This document shows positions 33,629-46,611 of a stretch of 64,000 nucleotides of DNA, one piece after another. Where the stretch lies: contig CM044876.1 of NCBI GenBank assembly GCA_024500155.1, positions 8,313,001-8,377,000 on the forward strand. The letters are read 5' to 3'. The notes beneath the pieces were generated by a model. That model was not told where the DNA came from and ran no database searches. It worked only from the letters and a program-made list of their open reading frames with translations. The stretch is from Chenopodium formosanum (lineage: Eukaryota; Streptophyta; Magnoliopsida; Caryophyllales; Amaranthaceae). Position 1 is the stretch's first letter; each line of letters begins with the position of its first letter. Position numbers and translations under genes: made by a program.

Positions 33629-33812
33629 AGGGTTGGTTACAGCAAGTAAAACAGATGCCAATACTAGCAAACTAACCACATTCTTCATCTCCATCTTCTA
33701 CTTTAATTTCTCTCTTTAGTTTGTACTATAGCTAGCTAATTCTTTTCTTAATTACTTATGGATCTGATTTTGTAGATAGGAATGTTTGTGTGTGTTTGTA
33801 TGATGTAGATCA

Positions 33813-34485
33813 TGTTGGTAAAATACCTGTCGATTCCAATGACAGAATAGAGAAGATGAAAGGGAAAAATACTTGATCGAAGATCTCAAACTCACAGTTG
33901 CGCCGTGGAACAAAATCCACTGCCTTAGAAGCGAAATACGCCACCACCGGTACAGGTTTCCTAATGACGCACGCCCCCCTCAAGTTTAACACAACTCTCC
34001 TTCATAATTCATGTACCCGAACCCGAAGCGTGGAATTGCTCAAGAACTGTTCAGATCTCAAAGGGTAGGTTTGTGTTTATGTTTTTAGGGTATTTCAATA
34101 ATGAAATTAACGTATATATGAATAAGGAAAAGTAGTAGTAGTATATTTATAAGGTCTTCAAAAGAAACCTAATAAATATAAACTTCCACTTTGATGCTGC
34201 CGTACACGGTCGTGTAGGTGAGGGTACACGACCGTGTGGTAAAATATTTTCTGCAAAAGTACACGGTCGTGTAGGGAAGAACACACGGCCGTGTAGTTGG
34301 GTTTACATGTAAGAGCTATCACACGGTCGTGTAGGACAGAACACACGATCGTGTAGTCAGGTTCATATGCAAGAGCCATCACACGATCGTGTACTATTAG
34401 ACACACGACCATGTATCAATTGTTGCGAAACGAGTCTACAACCAAATGAGAACAAATATCTCCGGTTGCATTACCAACTCCAACA
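33813..34485 (-). repeat. LTR of outer element (3' LTR)
   Basis: As the 3' LTR of a minus-strand element, any promoter in it would read directly into the signal-peptide exon of the proline-rich gene, 119 bases away. Confidence 0.9.
34204..34414. repeat. Array of eight ACACGGTCGTGT palindromes in the LTR
   Basis: Eight 12-base palindromes of the form ACACG(A/G)(T/C)CGTGT occur in about 210 bases, partly as close pairs 12-14 bases apart. The last has one mismatch. The same array is in the other LTR at 47712-47922. Confidence 0.9.
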
Positions 34486-37400
34486 ATCCCCCACTAATGC
34501 AAACGGACATGAGATCATGAAATCTGAACAGTAAATGAAAGGCTAGGTACTTAAGCACTAGTATCCATAAGGTTTGAACTAACGCCTTAGCAACACAGGT
34601 ATTCAACACTCTTCTGATGAGTATCCAAAGGTTTGAACTCCCAGGAGCGAGGAAGGAACATGTATCACATACTTCACCTTTTGAAACTTGAGCAACTCCG
34701 CCAGTCTTGGCCAACACCTTGGGCTCTCATGAGTACTTCAGGATAACTACACCACAATTTTCCCTTGAAGGAGGCCACCCCTCGTACTCACGTAGGTGTT
34801 CCTTCTGTGTATAAAATACACATTCCCAACACATCTAGGGTCTTTCCCTGCAGGCTTAAAACACATTCAAGCACCTTGCAAACCCAAGATTCTCTGTGCA
34901 ATGGAATAAGAACATTAAGAACGTAAAGTTCAACCCTATCAACTCGACGGTGCATCTATCGATCCACTGCTCAATGAGCTCTTAGGCTAGATGCATTAAG
35001 GGATACTCCCAACCTCAGTCATTCGGTACCACTATCATTCCTTACTTGAGTAGTAATTGGGCTAGTGATTCTAAGTCATTTAAGGATCACTATCGTTCCC
35101 TACTCTCAAGCAATTGGGCTAGTAGTATTAAGAGCAAGCAATGCTCAACCTTCCACGTTCGGTGTCATTATCAATCCTACTATAAGAGCCACTGGGCTAA
35201 TGGTCTTAAATCCACTTAAGAACCATCATCAATCCCTGCTCAAAGAATAACTGGACAAATGACATTAAGAGCTACGCTCAACCTTACTGAATCTACCTGG
35301 TCAACAAACCACTAAAAAGAGTTATAGATTGAACAAACATAAATGGTGTAAATCCAACAATGAATCAACCAAAACAAGGCTCTAGACCCATTCAGATGAA
35401 CAAGAGTTCAACAAATTAAATCACTTCGGTGTGTCCATGTAAGCTGTCTCAATTGACTACCCAACCTAGGTTATGGACATATTAAGAACACTTAAAGCTC
35501 AACCTGTAAACATCAAGCAACAAGTCTACCAAAGCATCTCATAACCATATAAATTAGAGGGTTATCAAGCCAGATCACTTCCAAACGTAGAATCAACTTT
35601 TTAAATCTTTGTCTCTGGAATAATTTAAAATACCCCACAGGATCTTACCTATATTCCCTTAGACAATCAAGCACTTACCTGTGCTTCATCCTTGTATAAG
35701 GACCTGCTTGATTCTTCTTTGCTTTCACATACTCTAACATGAGTATCACCTCCACAAGATCTGTCTAACTTTGTCACTACATCTATAGTTCCTGACAACA
35801 TACATAGACACTTGTGAAAATTAATGTAGAGAACATACATGAGGATTAACTTACCCCCACAATGGACAAACTTCCAGAGATTACTTTTTGCAACAATCAT
35901 TTTCTTGACACACGTCATCCAATCTTATGAACCTTTGCTTCATAATGGATAGTGTACACCAATTTGTTTTGCAGCTCACTAGAAATAGAGCATCACCTTT
36001 CATCATGTAAAAACCATACACTGAAGAGGTTCAACTAATCATCGTTATTCATTCAATCATCATCTCTTAGAACTTACTGGACAGGTACTAGAGAATCTTT
36101 CTCACTTTAACCTTCATCCCTGTACTAATTGAAACTCAAGCAATAATTGAGTAATTTTTCTCTTTTGACAAACTGAATGAACAATATAGTTCACAACAAA
36201 ACCACTTCACGTCAAGAGTAATTGTATTCATCATATAGATTGCAAAACATTTGCACACTTGAATCAAACATCAAGGGCAAATCATAAAAATAACTCTGGC
36301 TTAAGCATGATAAATATAATTTACCAAAATACTTTCTCTACATCACAAAAATGAGATTAATGCGTACCTTTATTATTAGTTCATTGACTTACTGCCTAGA
36401 ACCATTCTGCTTATCTCATAATCTTGTATTTGTTTCTTGGCTTTGAGACACATATACATCTTTATCTCAATAAACAACATGCATGTGAAGTTAACAACTT
36501 ATGATCATTCTAGCATATGAACTCTATCAATGCGAACCACAGTAACATCACACATGCATCAAGAAATTCAACACACATGCCAAGAATAACTTAACATAAC
36601 AAGTTAGGGTAGTCAAATCTAACCCCCACTCACCATACATATCACAAAGGATATAACATCATGAGCAAAAATACCTCATCTTCTAAGTTGTCATGCGTTT
36701 TAAATACACACCCTTGATTTACAATCAATCATGCTAGGAAGCTTAAGCAACCTTACTGCAAAACAGACAAGTTTAGAACAAACCATGTGAGTCACAAAGA
36801 TGGGTCAGCACCAAACTTACAGAATAAATCCTGACATCACAGTATCTTACCTTCAGCTCATTTCCAATCAACCTCCTTTCAACTCACCTTGAAAGATACT
36901 TACAACAGATGGATTTCTAATAGCAAGGTAAGATATATTCTTCTCAAGCATATAAACTCAAAGGAGCGCAAACTCGCATTAACATGCTTCTTCCCACAAC
37001 TAGTTAATCAAGGCGTATTCATATGGATTCAGGATTGTTTATCCACCACTACATGAAAACATACCACACGACAAACCATCTACATACAACTTTCGATCAA
37101 GAAAGTGAAATAAAAAAGATACAAAACTAGTTCAAGCTTAGCTTTAATCAAATACACCTTAGGTGATGAACTCATCAATTTCAGAATAAAGCTTAGGAAA
37201 TAAAAACAAATTCTATGAACGTGTAAAACTAACATGCCATGTCATAGAAAATCATATACTTGAGACATTTCACAGGATTTAGCATATCAAGGTCATGCAT
37301 GATAAACGTAGCAGATATTCAGTATACATATCACCCACAGTTCCACAAGCCTTCTTGCTTTACGTGAAACATATATAGAAATCAATTCTTCATTATTGGA

Positions 37401-38266
37401 AACCCCCACATCACAGATACCACATGAGAATACTCATGCATCGGGTGACAAATAAGGGAGTATCAACCAAATTCTTGGGTGAACTACTTACTTAAACAAA
37501 AATACAACTGAAACATATCTGCAACCCCCACTGTCCTAACATTCACAGAATATTAATAGATCTTAAAGACATATGGAAGGTTAATTCCCATCCTTACCTC
37601 ATGTGGGGCACTTACACTTTAAACTTGCACGACCATTCTGGCTTTGCTACGTCAAGCCTTTTTAATTCTGCTAATAAGCACGGAAATCAACCTGGTCTCA
37701 TCTAGACCATCAACAAGAAAATAATTGCTAGACCTCTAGAAAATTAAATACATCTCAAGTTCGTGAATAAAGCTAATTAAGATCACAAGAATTAAAAGAA
37801 ACAATAATTAATCCCCTTTTAATCTAAAAAGGGACACTTACAAGCTTATCACATACTCCGTGCTCAACAAAACATTGTCCATGATTAGGAATAAGGTCAA
37901 CAACACACTATCGTAAGATAGAACATATATCATCCCTAATCTACTAGGACAAAACACATTAAAGTCCATGAGCATAAGTAAATTATCATTGGACAATCAT
38001 ACATTAGCAGAGATAAATTATTCGCAAACCAACAAACAAAAGGCCACAGATAAACGTCACTTTCGGAGACCTTCCTCCTCAATACCACTCAGCAACAAGA
38101 GTACAACTAACTTACTAGTTAGTCTCAAGAACTAACTCATCTCATCCCCACATTGCATTGTAATAGCTCATAATAATAAACTTATGCATATAAAACAGGG
38201 GCACATAATAATAGACACCAATATTATGTAAAGTTAGAAATTGATAAACATTAATATACTGAGAAG
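34486..38266 (-). other. Left internal part of the outer LTR element
   Basis: No convincing coding sequence in 3.8 kb. At about 34970-35290 a diverged tandem repeat (units of about 65-75 bases with caattgggctagt and cactatc-ttcc) is visible. The remainder is unique-looking, with moderate AT content and no stop-free frame above 100 codons. Confidence 0.6.
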
Positions 38267-39055
38267 TGAAGAGTTATGTCTTCGATAAGTGCAATTACTA
38301 GATATATCAAGGATCACTATTATGGAGATAATAAGTTCATTCTATAGGGTCGTCAATATCTGGTGCTAGATATGATAATTGATCTTTGGGTTAGTTAAAT
38401 AGCCCAAAGCCTTATAGAATGGATCCTATGAGGTCACACAACAAGGGTATTGGGTTAAACAAGTAAGAGGCCCATTAATGGGCCTCATGAGATTATGACA
38501 TACCATGTAGAGTGTTGGGCTAGAGTAGTGAGTTTTGGATAAGGGTTTTGGGCTTTTGACATGGGCTCTTATTTAGAGATCTGATCTATAAATAAGATTC
38601 ATGCCTAGGGTTTGGAGTAAGCAGTCATAATTCACACACTGTGAATTTTGACATCAAGGCAACCAATCCCAAAACCCTAAAACACTCTCCTTACTCACGG
38701 CCCTCCCCTCTCCCTTTCACGTCCGTACGTGCGGCGCCCCTCATGGTGGCTCGTGGTGTTCGTCGTGGTGGTTCATGGTTAGCTCGTGTCTCTCTTCTCC
38801 GTTGAAGGTTGATTGAAGCGTTCGGTCACGACTAACTAGCATTAGTGGAGGTTTAACTTGTGCCCGTGGACCAAGTAGAGGAATCACGCTTGGGGTTCTT
38901 TATCTCCTTTTGTTCTTGCTCGATCGCACGTGGAATCACGCTTCAAAGGTACAATTATTTGTTCTTTATGTGTTATGCATTAGATCCTTGGATTAGGTAC
39001 TGTATGAATATGATTCATGTTTATTTCCGCTGCGTAGTACCTATAAACTCCTACA
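38267..39055 (+). repeat. 5' LTR of nested element
   Basis: 789-bp LTR. Its second half is GC-richer (cacggccctcccctctccct...) and is likely the transcribed leader. A TATA-like tctataaataaga lies at about 38586. Confidence 0.9.
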
Positions 39056-39056
39056 G

Positions 39057-39065
39057 TGGTATCAG
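39057..39065 (+). promoter_or_regulatory. Primer binding site (initiator tRNA-Met type)
   Basis: TGGTATCAG follows the LTR after one base, matching the first nine bases of the classic plant copia primer site. The next bases (TTAGCC) diverge slightly from AGAGCC. Confidence 0.75.
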
Positions 39066-39569
39066 TTAGCCTATTGCATTTACGCATATTGCCAATAATT
39101 CTTTGATAATCCACAATTTTAATTCAATTAGGAGGGAGAATATTAATTATGGTTCAATTGTTATATTTAATGGGATTAAACTTTTGGAATAGATTAAATG
39201 CGATTTAATTATGCTCAAAATAGCCATGAAGAGGACCGAAATTTAGCCCTAAAGTGTTCGAAATTTTCGAACCCCCTAACCCTATATTCGAATAATTTTG
39301 AATTTCCAGCCTTAAAATATGATTTTTATGCTTGATTTTGATTTAATTCGTTTTGTATTATGTTTCATATTTTTAATTGGATTGATTTATGCATAAAAAT
39401 GTTTTATGTATGATCAAAGATTTAATTTTAAACGTTAGAATTAAATTGGAATTAATCTTATGATAAACCCTAATTTTAAAGTTGAATGTGATTTAATTTT
39501 AATTTTATGGACTGATTTAATTTAATTAAGATAAGTGTTATTTTAATTAAATTAAAACACAAAAAAATT

Positions 39570-39930
39570 TGTGGCCGGCAACCGCGGCTGGGTGGCGCAG
39601 CCACGGCGGCTGCCGACCAGGTGGACAGTCCAGAGGGAGGAAGGGAGGGAAAGTGGTCCGAAAGGTGGCTGGACAGCAACGTGCAAGAGTTGCACGGCTG
39701 CTGTCACAGCCACGCTAGGGCTGCTGCTGCTGCCTCTTTTGCGCGGCAGTGGCTGCTAACCGCAGCCAGCCACCGTGGCTAGCTTTGGCTGGCCACGCAC
39801 GGTGGCCTGCAGCACCGGCAGAAGCAGCTGCCACGCTGCTGCCCTTGCGGTAGTGGCTGCTGTCATGGCAGCCAACCACCGTAGCTAGCTTCGGCTAGCC
39901 AACTACGGTGGCCGGCGTTGGTGGCTCACG
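39570..39930 (+). repeat. GC-rich duplicated hairpin segment in the nested element leader
   Basis: A GC-rich island of about 360 bases lies in an otherwise AT-rich element. Blocks 39722-39807 and 39828-39913 are 106-base-spaced copies. Each ends in a hairpin formed by CCACCGTGGCTAGC...CACGGTGGCC or its variant. Confidence 0.75.
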
Positions 39931-42900
39931 GTTTTTTAAAAAAAAAAAAATCAGTTTTTGAAAATTTATTTCAAGAAGATAATTATGAATTATTTTGGGA
40001 TAAAATCAGTTTTATTTTGGATAAGTTAAAATATTTTGAAAATATGATCTTTTATTTTAGGATAAAATCAAATATTCAAAAGTTGTTATATTTGATATTA
40101 TCTATATTTAAAGTTGTTATTTTGATAATTATCCATAATTAAAGTAGTTAATTTTGGATAAGATTTGTCAGGATATTCTAAGCATATTCCAAAAGGATAA
40201 TAATTGATTTAAATAATGTGATTATCCCATAATTATTTTTGGATATAATTGATTTAAAATATTGTGATTGGCTAGTAATTAGGATAGAATTTCCTAACTT
40301 TCTTAGGATAATCTTTGAGGATAAATATGATTTATCTTTTAAGATTAAAATAAGATTTGATTCTATCTCATGACTAATTTAGAATATATGATATTTTATT
40401 GATGATCATGAATAATATATGATATTATCTAATTGCATTAATTAAAATATGAGATATTTAGATGCCATATTTCCTTAATTGTGAACATTCGATGTTGTAG
40501 TTTAGGAAAGCATGATGAGTGATTTATTATGTGGCAATTTTATAATATATGATATTGTTTATTGCTATATAATGACTAGTATGGCCCAGTAGATTGCTAA
40601 ATACGATCTGCGCATCGTGATGTATTTTTGTAATCTTAGTACGGTCTACGAACCGATAAAGTATTTTGTAATTTTATTTTACTTTATTTAAGTAGTAGAT
40701 AGAATAGAGTAGAATTACAGGTTGCAGTTAATCCAAGAAGCCCATGAAGCGAAGGCCCAAAGGAGCAAGATGGATGCGATCCATGATGATTCAAGTGGGA
40801 GCATTTACTTTATTAGTTTTCTTAGGATTAGGGGCCATGCTATGTCTTATTTATGCATTCAGTATTTTATGCATGTTAGATTTTATTGATGTTTTGTGAT
40901 GATGCGCTAGAGTTCACTATTTAATCACAACATAATGAATCTAGATCCCAGTAATATTGAGGCAGCTTTTCCAATTAAAAACCCGATGAAACCTTTGACA
41001 TTTATGATGGGTCATGCCAAAGCTGGGCATCATATTTTTCATTGGGGAGTGGGGGTAGGACAAATTCTACACTTTTAATTGGTTATACTCAACAAGGTTA
41101 CCTAAAGATAAAGTTTAGAACCTTGAAGCTAAGGGTAATAATTAAACATGTGATGGTTAATTATTCAACCAAGAATTACAAAGAGTTGTAATCAGTAAAG
41201 AGTTTACTCACCTTGAAAATGTAATGGTTGATGGCAGGGCCAAAGTCCGGTCAATTATTGCACGAATAAAGGATCTTGGAATCATTTAATTCAATTGGGG
41301 TCAATTAACATTGAATAAATGCTTTAAAGTTACAAATTTAATTCTCTTATGGTACTTTAAATTTAATAAACATAATTGAATTTTGCGTTTACTTATTAGT
41401 AACATGTCGTTCTAATTTTATTATTATATATAATCTCCTCGATTGAAAAATAAAGTTGAGAAACGTTCTCAAAAGGTTTAAAAGACAATCCATAAACCTA
41501 TATTCCAATTTTGCTAAGATTGTTCTAAAAGGCAAGTTTTAGAAATTCATGTCACATGTCTAAGGTTGGTTTTAGTCAAAATGTTTGAGTAAAATACCAA
41601 CACATCTTCATTTTGAAAAATGTTTCAAGGGATATAATGAGATGAGAGGTACAAACCCTCCAAAAGACAAGTATAGAAATCCAATAAAATCTCTTATCTT
41701 CAATATGATTGAATATGAGAAAGTGATTGGAAATCTCTATGATCAAAAGTTGATCAAATGATAGTATTCTTCATCTATTTTATATAGAGTTTAATACTTG
41801 ATTAAACTCAAATATAAATAATGATAGAATAGACTTAGTAAAATCATGAAAAATGCTTAAAGTAGTTGAGCAAGGTATCATTTTGAACCTAAGAGAAATG
41901 TTCTAAGTGACTCAAATGGAAAGGTTTAGGAATATATGAGGATTGCATTAAGAAGTTATAGGACAAGAATTGCAAACAAGTTGCTACTTCTCAAACCTAG
42001 AACTACTTACATGCTAAAAGTTGTTATGAACAACAAATGTTTCTAATTAAATGGATCTATTCCAATTGATTAGATACTACCTCATATAGTTGGAAGGTAA
42101 AAGAATGGAAATGTTCCAATTTAAGAATTATATTATAGAAATTGATTTAGCATATTGCTACTTCTTGGACATATGATGTCTTGTTTAGATCACTCATTGC
42201 ACAATTTGGTCGAACTAAAGGAAGAAATTAGCTAAAGGAGGAATAAATCTACAAGTTTAGAAGCAAATGTTGCAACTTCACAAGTAGAATCTACAAGTTT
42301 GGAAGCAAAAGTTGCAACTTTACAAGTAGAACCAGTATTTCACCACTAATAATTGGCTAGAATTAAATAAATGATATTCATTCTTGCCATTATCAAAACA
42401 CCATTCAATGTTAGTAATGACTAAGCATCGAAGATTCAAAAACGTGGAATAAATGTTATTCTATACTTCTTTGAGTCGTAATGTGTTTTGAATTGCTAAA
42501 TAGGTTTAAAGTTCTATATGATAGAAATAGTTAAACCATTTCTATGTATATAAGTTGTCTCTAATATGTCAATTAATTCGAATGAAAATGAAAATTACAT
42601 GCGGAAGATCCAAAGGGATGGACTTTCAATATCATTGAATTATGAATCCATTGATATATGTAATTATCATTCTAATTTGAAACTTTGACAAAGTCACCAT
42701 TTAGAGAAATGATATTGCGAACTAAAGGTCGAATACATATAGATGTAAGAAAACCAAAGGTTCAAAGGCTAGAGACAGACAATGAAACTTCATTTGTGAT
42801 ACGATCACTATTTATGCTTAGTTGAAGCATGGAAATGAAGATTTTGAAAAGTTCAAAATGTTCAGTATGAAGTTCAGTATCAACTTGACAAGATAATGAT

Positions 42901-45802
42901 TACACTACAATATGATTGAAATTGTGAAAATTTAAGTCAAGACATGTACTTGGCAACACATTCGAAATATTGCGATATGATCGTAATAATGAGAATTTAA
43001 GCCAACACATTGATAAACATCCAAGAGTTGTGAAATCGTTTTACAACAAAATCCAAAAGAAAACCTTGTGAAGTGTTTATGAAGGGAGCTATCAATCTAT
43101 ATGAGATATATTTTGATAATGGATGTAAATTACCTATCTTCCAACCATTGTTCAAGGGATATACTTTTAAGATAAGCTACAAAACTAAACAAAAATTACA
43201 TAGGTCAAATCAGAATGTAGCAAAGGCTTCATATGTGATATGGATAAGAAAAGTTCTTATGAAGTCTTTCTACAAAGCAAGGAATCAAACATGCATCAAA
43301 CGGTCACAACCATACTTAGCACAAAATGTTTGTTGCTCAAGTAGGTGCCCTTATGGAAATTGTTCCAAAAGGTCAAGTGGGAGTAGTATAAAACTCAAAA
43401 GAGTTTGAGAAAAGCAACAAACAAACGTGGTTCAAACCATGATTAGTTCACCCTATGCTAAATATGCCTCCCCAAAAGGCAAGTGGGAGTATAAGAATCT
43501 TGAAAAGTTCGAGAGCCTTGAAAGAGTTCAAGAAAAGTGATTTCGAAAATCTCGAAGAAATTTGAGAAGTTATCGAATAAAAGCAACAATATGAGCATGA
43601 TTCACCTCATGTTACGAATGACAACGCGTGGTCTCATTAAGTGTAATGGGATTAATAACCATGTGTCGAAGGTAGTACATTCCAAGTACACATCCTCTAT
43701 TGTCGTTTCTCATTGAAAACTAAACAAAGTTGTTGTATGAGTTTCAATTGTTGCATCAAACCCACAATGAGACTAGCATAATTAAAACTTAGCTAAAGGA
43801 ATATGATTTCATATTGACTAAGAGTTCTAAAATATTTATTTTGGAACATGATGATTATGCAAGTAATAAGGATGATTTGACGAGTTATAACTCCAAGTGG
43901 TTTAAAACCATGAAATCTGAAATAGATTCTAAGTCTGTAAGCAAGTGTATGACACTTGAGTAATTTGCCTAAATTGGGTGAAACCCAATATAAGCAAAGC
44001 AGACAAGAAAGAAAAACGTTTTCTAACTAAAGCAAAGACTTGTTAAGGGATTCAACAAATTCTTAGTATGACTATGACTGCGATGAAACCTTTACATTAG
44101 TCATGTTGCAAAGATCTATTAAAGATACTTTAGTGATTTCTACCTTATGAAATTTGGTAGGTGGTTTTCAAAACGTTTTCTTGAAATTGTTCATGAAATA
44201 AGATTTGTATATGATACAATCAAAATTTTGGAGATCTAATAATCCTAGGGATGCCTAAAAGATCCATAATGGATTGAAGTTAGCATCAGGGAGTTAATGT
44301 TCTTAATTTTGTGAGTTAATCAAATCGTTTGATGTTCTTGTAAAATGAAGAAAAGGTCTTATGTGTACAAAACGTTTAGTGGGAGCTATGAAGTCTTCTT
44401 GGTCTAGTATAAAGAGCAATAATCTATTGCTTGAAGAGTCAAGTGGTGGGTAATGCATTTTGTATGAAAACCTTGAAGAAAAAGATGAGTACATTTGGGA
44501 TTCAAGATCTATATAGATAGGTCTCGAAGGATGTTTGAGTTTTGGTTAAGAAGCTTATATTGATAAGATTCTTATAAGGTTCAACATTATATTGAAAGGA
44601 GTTTCAATCCCATATAACATGGCACATTGCTTAATGATTTAATACTTTAAGAAAGGTTGATGAAATTAAGATTTTGAGTGATGACCTTATGCAATTTGCA
44701 AAGGATGCATCATGCATGTCATGGACTATACTCGTCTATTTGATTCACGTGTTTTAAAAAACAAGTGATGATAGATTTCAATCGAAATCCAATGTAACGT
44801 TGGAATACAAATTAGAAATTCCTAAGTTCTTTGCGAAAGGGCGAAGGAAAGTTCTTAGTGTATGGAGATAAAAATGATTATAAGATTTAGAAATTGCAAA
44901 GTTCATGTTTATGAGAATGTCTCATGAACTCTACTTTCTAAACCCCTTCCATGACCAAGGTATAAGAGTCATACTAAGGTTTTTGGATTGAAGCAAGTTA
45001 TGTAATTTTAGTTGTGTATGTTTTGAGAAAGCATATTACAAAAGTAAATACATTAGCTTGCAGAATTATGTTTATCAATTGAAACAAAGTTTCAATCTTA
45101 TTTAATCGTGGTTTCAAGATTAAATAAAATGTCCAAAATAATTATGAATTGATGGGCTCACTAGGTTGATGACCTTTTGAATGAAACCCCACAGGTGAAC
45201 TAAATTCATACATTATTTAAGTTCCTAGTTCGGAATCATTAAACTGAACATAAATGATTTCCAATAATGGACTAGCATGTTAAGATTGATTGGATAGCGC
45301 AGTTTCATGGGCTATAGGAGCGTAGTAATGCTCGGTCAATCACATGGATATGCATGAATTATGCATGATCGAACTATAGACCTACTTTGAAGTTCAAGTA
45401 TAGAGCTTCCGGATATATTAGTGGATTCCTTTGACATGAGTGAAACATTGATCTCATTCAATGATTGTTTTAACTGTGGTACATTCAAACGTCTGGCCGT
45501 AACTGGAGATTATAAAGGATGTTTCCCGGTTACTTCTGAGTTGAGTGGGAGCTTTGGTTGCCACAAGATTGGATCGAGTCTACCTATTTCATTAGGAATG
45601 TGTCTTGGCCCCTTGAAGAGGGAGAATTCAGAAAATGCATGGCCGTGCTCAAATGGATTACATTGTAACCATTTGTTTTGTAATTCTAACTCAGATTTCA
45701 AGAAAGATTTGTAGATTAATATGATCACGACATAAGATGCAATCATATTATCAAATCGACACACATTGACTTAAGGAATTTGAATATTGCGCACTTGTCT
45801 CA
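39931..45802 (+). other. Degraded internal region of the nested element
   Basis: No intact ORF. It contains a 42-base tandem duplication (42247-42330, ctacaagttt-gaagcaaa) and decayed copia RT fragments around 44.0-44.5 kb. The PPT-like string agtgggag recurs several times (about 40795, 43377, 43471, 44367, 45543 and at the true tract). Confidence 0.55.
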
Positions 45803-45816
45803 GACAAGTGGGAGAT
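45803..45816 (+). other. Polypurine tract of nested element
   Basis: ACAAGTGGGAGAT directly precedes the TG of the right LTR, the usual plus-strand primer position. Confidence 0.75.
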
Positions 45817-46606
45817 TGAAGGAGTTATGTCTTCGATAAGTGCAATTACTAGATATATCAAGGATCACTATTATGGAGATAATAAGTTCATTCTATAGGG
45901 TCGTCAATATCTGGTGCTAGATATGATAATTGATCTTTGGGTTAGTTAAATAGCCCAAAGCCTTATAGAATGGATCCTATGAGGTCACACAATAAGGGTA
46001 TTGGGTTAAACAAGTAAGAGGCCCATTAATGGGCCTCATGAGATTATGACATACCATGTAGAGTGTTGGGCTAGAGTAGTGTGTTTTGGATAAGGGTTTT
46101 GGGCTTTTGACATGGGCTCTTATTTAGAGATGTGATCTATAAATAAGATCCATGCCTAGGGTTTGGAGTAAGCAGTCATAATTCACACACTGTGAATTTT
46201 GACATCAAGGCAACCAATCCCAAAACCCTAAAACACTCTCCTCACTCACGGCCCTCCCCTCTCCCTTTCACGTCCGTACGTGCGGCGCCCCTCATGGTGG
46301 CTCGTGGTGTTCGTCGTGGTGGTTCATGGTTAGCTCGTGTCTCTCTTCTCCGTTGAAGGTTGATTGAAGCGTTCGGTCACGACTAACTAGCATTAGTGGA
46401 GGTTTAACTTGTGCCCGTGGACCAAGTAGAGGAATCACGCTTGGGGTTCTTTATCTCCCTTTGTTCTTGCTCGATCGCACGTGGAATCACGCTTCAAAGG
46501 TACAATTATTTGTTCTTTATGTGTTATGCATTAGATCCTTGGATTAGGTACTGTATGAATATGATTCATGTTTATTTCCGCTGCGTAGTACCTATAAACT
46601 CCTACA
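45817..46606 (+). repeat. 3' LTR of nested element
   Basis: 790 bp, about 99% identical by eye to the 5' LTR, followed by AGAAG. Confidence 0.9.
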
Positions 46607-46611
46607 AGAAG

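Larger units (their letters stand above)
31348..33694 (-). pseudogene. Secreted proline-rich repeat protein gene, split by a CACTA insertion
   Basis: The signal-peptide part is 33694-33629 on the minus strand, 22 codons: MEMKNVVSLLVLASVLLAVTNP. The mature part is 32013-31348, beginning QPTLAAHIIPIPEPP. The CACTA element 32017-33628 sits exactly between them, and joining across the AGG duplication keeps frame, giving an ancestral protein of about 243 residues. The mature region has ten repeats of 17 residues with the theme DRSLIPIPQPPITPSTS. The tail is SENPSQEVRDP. Such proteins are secreted to the cell wall; the exact family is unknown to me. As it stands, transcription must cross the transposon. 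The open frame 32160-31348 starts inside the CACTA and lacks a signal peptide. The TATA box of the gene is displaced to 48001-48008. Confidence 0.8.
38267..46606 (+). mobile_element. Nested non-autonomous copia-derived LTR retrotransposon
   Basis: LTRs are 789 bp (38267-39055) and 790 bp (45817-46606), starting TGAAG and ending CTCCTACA. A perfect AGAAG target duplication lies at 38262-38266 and 46607-46611. The primer site TGGTATCAG (39057) matches initiator tRNA-Met and the polypurine tract CAAGTGGGAGAT abuts the right LTR. About six substitutions and one indel separate the LTRs. The internal 6.8 kb has no long ORF but retains ghosts of copia pol. At about 44015-44185 a frame reads like KARLVKGF...DETF, near 44270 like GLKQAS, and near 44390 like FLVLY. 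The element is dead for protein yet moved recently. Confidence 0.9.

Noticed and set aside
34158..34412. 84-codon ORF with VHDRV repeats (also 47666-47920)
   Set aside because: It is the palindrome array of the LTR read in one frame.
34204..34414. CRISPR-like regular repeat array
   Set aside because: Repeats are palindromic 12-mers with irregular, similar spacers in an LTR of a plant nuclear element. There are no cas genes.
43073..43408. 111-codon ORF in the nested element as a gene
   Set aside because: It lies in the decayed retrotransposon interior and shows no recognisable domain.
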